NCBI GenBank assembly: GCA_946479335.1
Contig: CAMLFP010000189.1
Coordinates: forward strand, 1-10,341
Direction of reading: 5' to 3'
Origin: an uncultured Archangium sp.
GTDB lineage: Bacteria; Myxococcota; Myxococcia; Myxococcales; Myxococcaceae
Length of the DNA: 10,341 bases
Positions 1 through 5,854 of this stretch are shown here, in pieces. A program made the position numbers and the translations under genes. How positions within the stretch are numbered: position 1 is the stretch's first letter; each line of letters starts with the position of its first letter. The notes below the pieces were generated by a model, which did no database searches, was not told the DNA's origin, and saw only the letters and a program-made list of their open reading frames with translations.

Positions 1-92
1 AGTGGGGCGGTACGAACAAGAAGAAGACCGGGCGCACGCTCGACGGCCGCACGTGGGACGAGATGCCGAAGCACTCCGCCGCCGCGACGTAG
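1..92 (+). CDS. DUF5131 / phage Gp37-Gp68-like protein, C-terminal fragment
   Basis: Only the last 29 codons are present, read in the frame starting at base 3 and ending at TAG 90-92. The peptide begins WGGTNKKKTGRTLDGRTWDE and ends in MPKHSAAAT. The WGG, K/R-rich, G-R-x-L-D-G-R-x-W-D-E-M-P series is the C-terminal signature I know from DUF5131 (phage Gp37/Gp68) proteins. That family carries three conserved cysteine motifs in its upstream part, which is not visible here. Its biochemical role is not settled; members often sit in phage or defence regions, and some pair with a three-Cys-motif partner protein (TcmP). Such a partner would have to lie left of this window. The gene converges on hsdS, with its stop 25 bases from the hsdS stop. 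The short length limits confidence. Confidence 0.72.
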   Translation, partial: WGGTNKKKTGRTLDGRTWDEMPKHSAAAT

Positions 93-111
93 AGTGCAAA
101 CGTTTGCACTC
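92..111. repeat. Perfect 20-base palindrome between convergent genes
   Basis: GAGTGCAAACGTTTGCACTC equals its own reverse complement over all 20 bases. It begins on the last base of the DUF5131 stop codon and ends 5 bases before the hsdS stop. No run of T follows on either strand, so it is not a standard intrinsic terminator, although RNA could form a short stem here. The core GCAAACGTTTGC resembles operators of LacI/GalR-family regulators such as PurR. A position between two gene ends is odd for an operator. Its role is unknown; a terminator stem, a regulator site or a recombination site are all possible. Confidence 0.75.
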
Positions 112-116
112 GGGCG

Positions 117-1319
117 TCACAACTGGCCGCTGAAGGCGTGGTGGAGCAGCGATTTCTTCAACTCATCCAGCGCCGCGAGCTTCTGCTCATAGAACGTTCG
201 CAGTTGGGCTATCTCACTCGCCAGCTCGTTGAGTTCATTCGCGACTTCCTGCTGAAGACTCTCGGGAACGTCGGGCACAATAAGAGACCGCAGTGCTCTG
301 AGAGAAACGGTTCGCTGCGCGGCTCCAGTCGCCAAGCGATCTGCCGCTGCATAAGTTTGGGGCGCCAACAGCATGTACTCGAGCCAAGCACTGGAAATAC
401 CCGGCTTCGGCCGAATCAAACCAATGTGCCGTTGAAAGCAAAACTCGCGATCCTCCGTGATGAGGATCGGAATCCCGAATGAGCCGGTGACCGTGTACAA
501 GACGTCGCCTCGTTTGGGCTTTCGGTGAGCTTTCAACGAATCGTAATAGGAGCGAGACACCAAGAACGTGTCCGAGAAGTCCAAGGTACGCGTTCGCTTG
601 TTCACGTTCCCGATGGTGACGAACGGAATTCCTTGGTTGGACTTGGGCGGCGGCATGTGGTCGCCATCGGTGATGTCCGTCGCCAATGACTCGAGTGGCC
701 GCGAACCGTATTCGCTCGATAGTCGCTCAAAGCGCAACTCAAGCGCCCGCTCAAAACCGGCACGGGCGTTCGCGAGGTTCTTCTCGGCGTTCGCGCGCGC
801 CTTGGCGATTCCGTCGAATGCCTCGTCGAGGATGGCGACGATCCGCCGCTGTTCCGTCCACGGTGGGACAGGAACCATCAGCTCTTTCAGCTTTGTCGCA
901 TTGACGTTGGCCTGGCCGGTCTGCTGCGTCGCAACGGACGTCACCCATTCTCGACCTGCCCCGGAGTTCAGATACCAAACGAGCAACTTGGGATGGAGTT
1001 CTCCTCCGAGGCGAACGCGCAACAGATACGACGCAAACGAGCACCGCGCGGGCAGCCCTTCGTACAGCGCACTCTTGCCGACCAATTCGAGGCTGTTCGT
1101 GCGATTGAAGAGCACGTCGCCGGATTCAAGCAGTAGTTCGGGAAACTGATCGTGGTTCGTCGGCAAGTACTTCAGCCCAGTGAGCTGCAATTTCCCGTCG
1201 ACAATGTTGCCCATGCGGAGCACGGGGATTCCTGACTGTTCGTCATCGGTCTTCGCGGATGAGCCATAGTCAACGCGCTCTGCGAGATCGCCAACGGCTC
1301 TCATCGCCCAAGGGCTCAC
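117..1319 (-). CDS. hsdS: Type I restriction-modification specificity subunit HsdS
   Basis: This 400-residue protein should give sequence specificity to the M2S methyltransferase made with HsdM. It has the usual two-halved HsdS (Methylase_S) layout. The first target-recognition domain spans about residues 5-152 and contains IPVLRMGNI and ESGDVLFNRTNS. A helical spacer at about 155-205 starts PPWTEQRRIVAILDEAF. The second recognition domain is at about 206-352, with ITDGDHMPPPKS, GIPFVTIGN and RGDVLYTVTGSFG. A final helix ends in LKKSLLHHAFSGQL, a classic HsdS C-terminus. The start is GTG, whose bases overlap the hsdM stop as GTGA, which favours translational coupling; an ATG lies five codons further in. 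Length is normal and no frameshift is seen. Its base composition is visibly less GC-rich than its neighbours, as is common in exchangeable hsdS genes. The recognised DNA sequence cannot be predicted. Confidence 0.96.
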   Translation of the reverse strand: MSPWAMRAVGDLAERVDYGSSAKTDDEQSGIPVLRMGNIVDGKLQLTGLKYLPTNHDQFPELLLESGDVLFNRTNSLELVGKSALYEGLPARCSFASYLLRVRLGGELHPKLLVWYLNSGAGREWVTSVATQQTGQANVNATKLKELMVPVPPWTEQRRIVAILDEAFDGIAKARANAEKNLANARAGFERALELRFERLSSEYGSRPLESLATDITDGDHMPPPKSNQGIPFVTIGNVNKRTRTLDFSDTFLVSRSYYDSLKAHRKPKRGDVLYTVTGSFGIPILITEDREFCFQRHIGLIRPKPGISSAWLEYMLLAPQTYAAADRLATGAAQRTVSLRALRSLIVPDVPESLQQEVANELNELASEIAQLRTFYEQKLAALDELKKSLLHHAFSGQL

Positions 1320-2821
1320 AACAGGCCTCGGATACTCTCCAGCACCTTCGCGCTTTCGGCGTCGAGCGCGGCGATCTCGTCGAGGATCTCCTTCGGAGAC
1401 CGGTGCGTCACCGTCTCCACCGCATTCGGGTTCTTCGGCGAAAGGTCGAACGTCTCCTGATCAATCGCTGACGTCTCCACCGACCACGACTTCGGCGAAT
1501 CAGCCCGCTTCTTCTGCAGCGCGACGAACTCCGCGAGATCTTCGTCGTTGAGCGGGTCGGTCTTGCCGAGGCTCCGGCCGGGGTCGAGCTGGTAGTACCA
1601 GGTCTTCTTCGTCGGCCTGCCCTTCTCGAAGAAGAGCACCACCGTCTTCACGCCGGCGCCCTGAAAGGTGCCGCTGGGGCAGTCGAGCACGGTGTGCAGG
1701 TCGCACTCCTCGAGGAGCTTCTTGCGCAGCGCCTTCGCGTCACCGTTCGAGAGGAACGTGTTCTTGATGACGATGGCCGCGCGCCCGCCCGCCTTCAGCG
1801 ACTTGATGAAGTGCTGGAGGAACAAATACGCCGTCTCCCCGGAGCGGATGGGGAAGTTCTGCTGCACTTCCTTGCGCTCGCCGCCGCCGAACGGCGGATT
1901 CGCGAGGATCACCTCGTAGCGGTCCTTCTCCTGAATGTCGGCGAGGTTCTCAGCCAGCGTGTTGGTGTGAATGAGGTTCGGCGCGTCGATGCCATGAAGG
2001 ATCATGTTCATCGTGGCGATGACGTACGCGAGGCTCTTCTTCTCCTTGCCGTAGAAGGTGCTCGTCTGCAGCCGCTTCATGTCCTTCGTGGTGAGGCCGG
2101 GGCGCGCCTTGAGGTACTCGAACGCCTCGCACAGGAAGCCGGCGGAGCCGACGGCGCCATCGTAGATGCGCTCGCCCACTTCGGGCTTCACCACGGCGAT
2201 CATCGCGCGGATGAGCGGGCGCGGCGTGTAGTACTCGCCGCCGTTCCGCCCGGCGTTTCCCATGTTCTTGATCTTCGCCTCGTAGAGGTGACTCAGCTCG
2301 TGCTTCTCGGCCTGTGAGCCGAAGCGGAGCGTGTCGACGATGTCGATGATCTCGCGGAGGTTGTACCCGCTGGCGATCTTGTTGCCGATCTCCCCGAAGA
2401 TCTCGCCGATCTTGTACTCGATGGTGTTCGGCCCATCGGCCTTGGCCTTGAAGCCCTCAAGGTAGGGGAAGAGCTTCTTGCCGACGAACTCGACGAGGTC
2501 AGGCCCGGTCATCGCCTTGTGGTGATCGAGCTTGCCGTCGCGGTCTTTCGGGGCGGCCCAGGTCGACCAGCGGAACTGCGGAGCGAGGATGAAGTCGTAT
2601 TTCTTCCCCTCCAACTCCGCGACGGCCGCGCGATCGTGTTCCAGCGCGTCGAGGTACTTCAGAAAGAGCAGCCAGGAGGTCTGCTCCGTGTAGTCGAGCT
2701 CCGAACTGCAGCCCTGCTCTTTCCAGAGGACGTCATCGATCGCTTTGAACGCCTGCTCGAAGCTGCTCTTCGCCGCCTTGTCCTTGCCTTCTTTGGGCCC
2801 TTCGCCCGACTTCGTGCGCAT
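1316..2821 (-). CDS. hsdM: Type I restriction-modification DNA adenine methyltransferase HsdM
   Basis: This 501-residue protein should methylate adenine N6 using S-adenosylmethionine, at sites chosen by HsdS. An HsdM N-terminal helical domain covers about residues 15-160, with the family-like ELDYTEQTSWLLFLKYLDAL at 41-60. The N6-methyltransferase domain follows: GEYYTPRPLI at 195-204, SAM-binding motif I as DGAVGSAGFL at 221-230, and catalytic motif IV NPPF at 308-311. Motif I has DGAVG where many family members have DPxxG, but the glycines are kept, so the enzyme is probably active. The C-terminal helix (about 475-501) likely contacts HsdS. ATG at 2821 is preceded by the weak purine stretch AACGAAGA. 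The downstream hsdS overlaps by four bases, so the two form one operon. No hsdR is visible on either side within the window. A near-palindrome lies about 30-50 bases upstream and could control the operon. Confidence 0.97.
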   Translation of the reverse strand: MRTKSGEGPKEGKDKAAKSSFEQAFKAIDDVLWKEQGCSSELDYTEQTSWLLFLKYLDALEHDRAAVAELEGKKYDFILAPQFRWSTWAAPKDRDGKLDHHKAMTGPDLVEFVGKKLFPYLEGFKAKADGPNTIEYKIGEIFGEIGNKIASGYNLREIIDIVDTLRFGSQAEKHELSHLYEAKIKNMGNAGRNGGEYYTPRPLIRAMIAVVKPEVGERIYDGAVGSAGFLCEAFEYLKARPGLTTKDMKRLQTSTFYGKEKKSLAYVIATMNMILHGIDAPNLIHTNTLAENLADIQEKDRYEVILANPPFGGGERKEVQQNFPIRSGETAYLFLQHFIKSLKAGGRAAIVIKNTFLSNGDAKALRKKLLEECDLHTVLDCPSGTFQGAGVKTVVLFFEKGRPTKKTWYYQLDPGRSLGKTDPLNDEDLAEFVALQKKRADSPKSWSVETSAIDQETFDLSPKNPNAVETVTHRSPKEILDEIAALDAESAKVLESIRGLL

Positions 2822-3041
2822 TCTTCGTTTTTACCGCCCCGGCGTCGAACGGTTGCAAAACAGTTTTGCAGCCGCGGGCGAGAAAGCGCCCAGCGTCCGC
2901 GCCGCGAGACGGTCAGCGCGCATTCTGGACGGTGTCGCGCCGCAACTCCGCGATGCGACTCAAAGCTGCTTTGGCGCGCGCCCTGCTCATGGGGTCTGCG
3001 TCGCCGGAATTCACCGGCGCACCACACAAAGGACGCACCCC
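2822..3041. other. Intergenic region between divergent hsdM and the 3042 gene
   Basis: This 220-base gap must hold promoters for both genes. It contains the inverted repeat at 2850-2874 and a small stem-loop at 3002-3019 (CGCCGG, loop AATTCA, CCGGCG) just before the right-hand gene. AAAGGA at 3028-3033 is a good ribosome binding site, eight bases before ATG 3042. A 30-codon reading frame from ATG 2953 runs into the next gene and stops at TGA 3043-3045, overlapping its ATG as ATGA. No convincing -10/-35 pair was found. Confidence 0.6.
2850..2874. promoter_or_regulatory. Near-perfect inverted repeat upstream of hsdM
   Basis: The core TGCAAAAC-A-GTTTTGCA (2854-2870) has 8-base perfect arms around one central A. 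After one mismatched pair the arms extend by three more pairs, CGG at 2850-2852 with CCG at 2872-2874. It lies 29-53 bases ahead of the hsdM ATG, where a repressor or activator of the hsd operon would bind. Read on the - strand, a possible -35-like TTGCAA sits inside the repeat, but no clear -10 follows at good spacing. The TGCAAA/TTTGCA half-sites match those of the palindrome at 92-111, with a different spacer. Operator function is inferred. Confidence 0.5.
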
Positions 3042-3722
3042 ATGAGCAGCACCATCACGTTGAGCAGCACCCACACCGCCGTTCCCGTCGCCCGCTTCGA
3101 GCCGCTCTCTGAGTCGGCGACTGCCGTGAGCAAGTTGTTGAAGCCCGAGTGTCACCAGCACGCCAAGGAGGGCTACACCGCGCTGGTGGCGCTGCACGAG
3201 CAGCTCCGCGGCGAGAAGCTCGTGCTCGAGGACGCGCAGAAGGGGCTGACGGCTTCGAAGGAGGCGCTCAAGACGGCGCGCTCGCTCGCGAAGCTCGCCG
3301 TTCCGACCGCGATCAACCTCGGAAAGATGATGGACATCGGCGCCATCGCCAACTTCGTCGCGCAAGACGACTCGTGGCTGGAGTCGATCGAGGGGCTGGC
3401 CGCGCGGTTCGAGTCCCATGGCGACGGAGGGAAAGACATCGCGCGGACCCTCCGGGGCCAGGCGGGAGCGCTGCACGCGGCCGAGCGCGCGGTGGAGGAC
3501 GCGACGGAGCACTTCGACCGCGCCAGCCAGTCGTTCTCTGCGACGTACCGCCACCTGTCGAACGCCATCGCCTTCGGCCGCGCGGTGCTGCTCAACCTCG
3601 GCGTCGCGGTGCCCGCGGTGAGCAAGACCGCCGGCAAGAAGCGCAAGGTCGCGGAGGCGCCTGCCACGAGCCCGTCGGTCCCGGCGCCCGCTCCGGCCGT
3701 CACCCTGGCGCCGGCGGTGTAA
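3042..3722 (+). CDS. Hypothetical helical protein with Ala/Pro-rich C-terminal tail
   Basis: I do not recognise this 226-residue protein. The start at ATG 3042 is chosen because AAAGGA lies eight bases upstream; the frame stays open further left but without a better site. Residues 1-25 are Ser/Thr-rich and probably disordered. Residues 25-85 and 115-185 look like long amphipathic helices, including LHEQLRGEKLVLEDAQKGLT at 51-70 and ERAVEDATEHFDRASQSFSA at 148-167, which suggests a helical bundle or coiled coil. A more hydrophobic patch at 84-106 (KLAVPTAINLGKMMDIGAIA and on) is interrupted by charged residues and is not a clear membrane span. The tail has a basic patch GKKRKV at 198-203, then an Ala/Pro/Val stretch to the end. 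There is no signal peptide and only one Cys. It converges with the VTT-family gene and is followed at once by a hairpin repeat. A structural or scaffold role is possible but unproven. Confidence 0.8.
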   Translation: MSSTITLSSTHTAVPVARFEPLSESATAVSKLLKPECHQHAKEGYTALVALHEQLRGEKLVLEDAQKGLTASKEALKTARSLAKLAVPTAINLGKMMDIGAIANFVAQDDSWLESIEGLAARFESHGDGGKDIARTLRGQAGALHAAERAVEDATEHFDRASQSFSATYRHLSNAIAFGRAVLLNLGVAVPAVSKTAGKKRKVAEAPATSPSVPAPAPAVTLAPAV

Positions 3723-3743
3723 TGAGGAATGCGCTGTATCCGG

Positions 3744-3779
3744 CCCTCACCCCAACCCTCTCCCGCTCGCGGGAGAGGG
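3744..3779. repeat. Dispersed hairpin repeat, copy 1
   Basis: CCCTCACCCCAA is followed by an 11-base perfect stem, CCCTCTCCCGC (3756-3766) and GCGGGAGAGGG (3769-3779), with only TC between the arms. A second copy at the right end of the window (10309-10341) matches 30 of 33 visible bases. Here the repeat lies between convergent genes, and on the - strand it is read as the last ten codons and stop of the VTT-family gene. An upstream TGAGG (3724-3728) can pair with CCTCA (3745-3749), giving a weak first stem. Similar CCCTCACCCC-CCCTCTCCC hairpins are, from memory, common multicopy extragenic repeats in proteobacterial genomes. It may also act as a terminator or RNA-stabilising stem for the + gene ending at 3722. 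Confidence 0.85.
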
Positions 3780-4433
3780 GGAACGGCGCTTCCGCAGCCA
3801 GCGCGTGCCGAGGCTGAGCATCAACACGCCTCCCGCCGACATCAGCGCGCGCAGGGCCGCGTCTTCCTTCGCGCCCGCCGCGCCCTCCACGATCGCCGAC
3901 GCGAGCGACGTGTAGATGAGGCAGTTCGGCAGCAGGCCGATCGCGTTCCCGAGAATCCAGTCGCGCCACGAGAGCCCGGTCAGCCCCGCGCCGACGTTCA
4001 CGCCCACGTACGGCAGCGGGAGTTGCCGCAGCATCACCGTCGCCAGCACGCCGCCGTCTTTGAGCTCCTTCTCGACGAAGCCGCCGCCCTTGTTCGCCAG
4101 CCACGCGTCGAGCCGGCCGGCGCCGAACGCGCGCCCCACCGCGAACCCCACCCACGCCCAGAGGTTCGCGCAGGCCCACCCGATCACCCAGCCGGGGAAG
4201 AAGCCCCACGTCGCCCCGGCCGCCGCCATCATCGCCATCGCCGGGAGCAGCAGCGTGGTCGCCACGCCGAAGAGCGTCGCGAAGAGCGGCACCGCGAGCG
4301 CCCCGCTCCCCGCGGCGCGGAGCCAGGCGATCACCTGCGCCACGTCGAAGCGGTCCCCGAAGACGGCCCGGCCGATGACCCACAAAGCCACGACGGCCAT
4401 CAGCAGCGCTGCGAGCTTCCATCTCCCTGACAC
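3747..4433 (-). CDS. TVP38/TMEM64 (VTT domain) family membrane protein
   Basis: This 228-residue integral inner-membrane protein belongs to the DedA-like VTT (SNARE-associated) superfamily, whose members are linked to lipid scrambling or transport and envelope homeostasis. Hydrophobic spans lie at about residues 6-24, 44-62, 64-100, 145-182 and 196-210. Family features visible are the small-residue-rich reentrant region ATTLLLPAMAMMAAAGATWG (58-77), the FAVGR motif near 97-101, and the conserved MLRQLPLPYVGVNVGAGLTG (134-153) followed by LSWRDWILGNAIGLLPN. The start is GTG at 4433; no in-frame ATG occurs before Met12, which would cut into the first span. No strong ribosome site is seen. The last ten residues, PSPASGRGLG plus stop, are encoded by the dispersed hairpin repeat rather than by family sequence. 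The gene diverges from citrate synthase with a 63-base gap. The exact substrate is unknown. Confidence 0.9.
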   Translation of the reverse strand: MSGRWKLAALLMAVVALWVIGRAVFGDRFDVAQVIAWLRAAGSGALAVPLFATLFGVATTLLLPAMAMMAAAGATWGFFPGWVIGWACANLWAWVGFAVGRAFGAGRLDAWLANKGGGFVEKELKDGGVLATVMLRQLPLPYVGVNVGAGLTGLSWRDWILGNAIGLLPNCLIYTSLASAIVEGAAGAKEDAALRALMSAGGVLMLSLGTRWLRKRRSPSPASGRGLG

Positions 4434-4496
4434 GCGGGGGCCGTTTTTACGCTCTTTTGAGTTGAATCTGACGGGTGCCGATGAGAATTCACCGCC
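4434..4496. other. Divergent promoter gap between VTT gene and citrate synthase
   Basis: This 63-base gap is AT-rich compared with its surroundings (TTTTTACGCTCTTTTGAGTT at 4444-4463) and must carry both promoters. Hexamers resembling -35 boxes (TTGAGT 4457-4462, TTGAAT 4462-4467) occur, but no good -10 pairs with them. A weak purine stretch TGAGAA (4482-4487) may be the citrate synthase ribosome site. I see no operator-like symmetry. Confidence 0.4.
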
Positions 4497-5786
4497 ATGG
4501 CCAAGGACTCACTCAGCGTCACCGACAACCGTACCGGCAAGGCTTACGAGCTGCCCATCGAGAATGGCTGCATCAAGGCCATCGACCTCCGCAAGATCAA
4601 GACCGACGACAAGGACTTCGGGTTGATGTCGTACGACCCGGCGTTCCTGAACACGGCCAACACCAAGTCGGCGATCACCTTCATCGACGGCGACGCCGGC
4701 ATCCTCGAGTACCGCGGGTACCCGATCGATCAGCTCGCTGAGAAGTCGACGCACCTCGAGGTCAGCTACCTCCTGCTGAACGGCGAGCTGCCCAACAAGC
4801 AGCAGCTCGAGGAGTTCACCTCCAAGATCACCATCCACACCTACGTCCACGAGAACATCAAGTCGTTCATGGACGGCTTCCGCTACGACGCGCACCCGAT
4901 GTCGATGCTCGCGTCGACGGTCGCGGCGCTCAGCTCGTTCTACCCGGAGGCCAAGAACGTCAAGAACCGCGAGGTTCGCCGGGCGCAGATGATTCGGCTG
5001 ATCGCGAAGATGCCCACGCTGGCGGCGTTCTCGTACCGCCACAGCCAGGGCCTGCCGTACGTCTACCCGAACAACGATCTCTCCTACACCGAGAACTTCC
5101 TCACGATGGTGAAGAGCATCGGCAAGCCGAACTGGCGCCCGCACCCGGCGCTGGTGAAGGCGCTCGACCTGCTCTTCATCCTCCACGCGGACCACGAGCA
5201 GAACTGCTCGACCACCGCGACGCGCGTCGTCGGCTCGTCGGAAGTCGACCCGTACTCGGCGGTCGCCGCCGGCATCACCGCGCTCTACGGCCCGCTCCAC
5301 GGCGGCGCCAACGAGGCCGTGCTGCGCATGCTCCGCGAGATCGGCGACGTGAAGAACGTCCCCGAGTTCATCAGCCGCGTGAAGGGCGGCGACGGCACCA
5401 AGCTCATGGGCTTCGGTCACCGCGTGTACAAGAACTACGACCCGCGCGCGAAGGTCATCAAGAAGGCCTGCGACGAGGTGTTCGAGGTGACGGGCAAGAA
5501 CCCGCTGCTGGAGATCGCCACCGAGCTGGAGCGCATCGCCCTGCAGGACGAGTACTTCGTGAAGCGCAAGCTGTACCCGAACGTCGACTTCTACTCGGGC
5601 CTCATCTACGAGGCGATGGGCTTCCCGGCCGACTTCTTCACCAACCTCTTCGCGATCCCCCGCACGGTGGGTTGGGTCTCGCAGTGGGAAGAGATGATCA
5701 CCGACGACGAGCAGAAGATCGCCCGCCCGCGCCAGGTGTTCACCGGCAAGCGCCAGCGCAACTACGTCGCCATCGACAAGCGCTGA
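4497..5786 (+). CDS. gltA: Citrate synthase (type II, GltA-like)
   Basis: This 429-residue cytosolic enzyme condenses acetyl-CoA with oxaloacetate to citrate, the entry step of the TCA cycle. Length and layout match bacterial GltA, including the N-terminal beta domain (IDGDAGILEYRGYPIDQLAE at 63-82) found in the hexameric type. Catalytic residues are all present: His268 in GPLHGGANEA, His308 in GFGHRVYKNYDPR, and Asp364 in PNVDFYSGLIYE, matching E. coli His264, His305 and Asp362. ADHEQNCSTT at 231-240 and the substrate-binding Arg317 are also kept, as is the C-terminal RPRQVFTGKRQRNYVAIDKR. The start ATG 4497 gives the expected N-terminus MAKDSLSVTDN. It is transcribed alone: divergent from the VTT gene, convergent with the acyl-CoA ligase, and closed by an intrinsic terminator 25 bases after the stop. 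Whether it is NADH-inhibited like the E. coli enzyme cannot be told by eye. Confidence 0.98.
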   Translation: MAKDSLSVTDNRTGKAYELPIENGCIKAIDLRKIKTDDKDFGLMSYDPAFLNTANTKSAITFIDGDAGILEYRGYPIDQLAEKSTHLEVSYLLLNGELPNKQQLEEFTSKITIHTYVHENIKSFMDGFRYDAHPMSMLASTVAALSSFYPEAKNVKNREVRRAQMIRLIAKMPTLAAFSYRHSQGLPYVYPNNDLSYTENFLTMVKSIGKPNWRPHPALVKALDLLFILHADHEQNCSTTATRVVGSSEVDPYSAVAAGITALYGPLHGGANEAVLRMLREIGDVKNVPEFISRVKGGDGTKLMGFGHRVYKNYDPRAKVIKKACDEVFEVTGKNPLLEIATELERIALQDEYFVKRKLYPNVDFYSGLIYEAMGFPADFFTNLFAIPRTVGWVSQWEEMITDDEQKIARPRQVFTGKRQRNYVAIDKR

Positions 5787-5810
5787 AGGTTCCGAAGTCT
5801 TGAAGTGAAC

Positions 5811-5845
5811 GCCGCTCCCAGCCTCGCGCCGGGAGCGGCTTTTTT
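5811..5845 (+). terminator. Intrinsic terminator of citrate synthase
   Basis: GCCGCTCCC (5811-5819) and GGGAGCGGC (5831-5839) form a perfect 9-base GC-rich stem with an 11-base loop, followed directly by six T (5840-5845). This is a textbook rho-independent terminator for the + strand, starting 25 bases after the gltA stop. On the - strand the T tract is missing (GTTCACTT follows), so it should stop the convergent ligase transcript less well. Confidence 0.93.
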
Positions 5846-5854
5846 ACGCCCTGC

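Noticed and set aside
2913..2990. 25-codon - strand frame (MSRARAKAALSRIAELRRDT and on) in the hsdM upstream gap
   Set aside because: Short, Arg/Ala-rich and without a ribosome site; likely chance. It was also considered as an antitoxin-like peptide, without support.
3043..3071. Direct repeat of TGAGCAGCACC, 18 bases apart, at the start of the 3042 gene
   Set aside because: It encodes repeated Ser-Ser-Thr in a low-complexity N-terminus and shows no sign of being a binding site.
3636..3653. KKRKV patch resembling the SV40 nuclear localisation signal in the 3042 protein
   Set aside because: A five-residue basic match in a bacterial protein with an Ala/Pro tail is most simply coincidence.
3200..4430. 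Long open frames on the strand opposite to, or out of frame with, the 3042 gene, the VTT gene and others
   Set aside because: They are Arg/Ala/Gly-rich shadows typical of high-GC DNA; the chosen frames have recognisable domains or a proper ribosome site.
4509..5420. 303-codon open frame antisense to citrate synthase
   Set aside because: Composition is Arg/Val/Asp/Glu-heavy with no motif, and it lies fully within a well-conserved enzyme gene.
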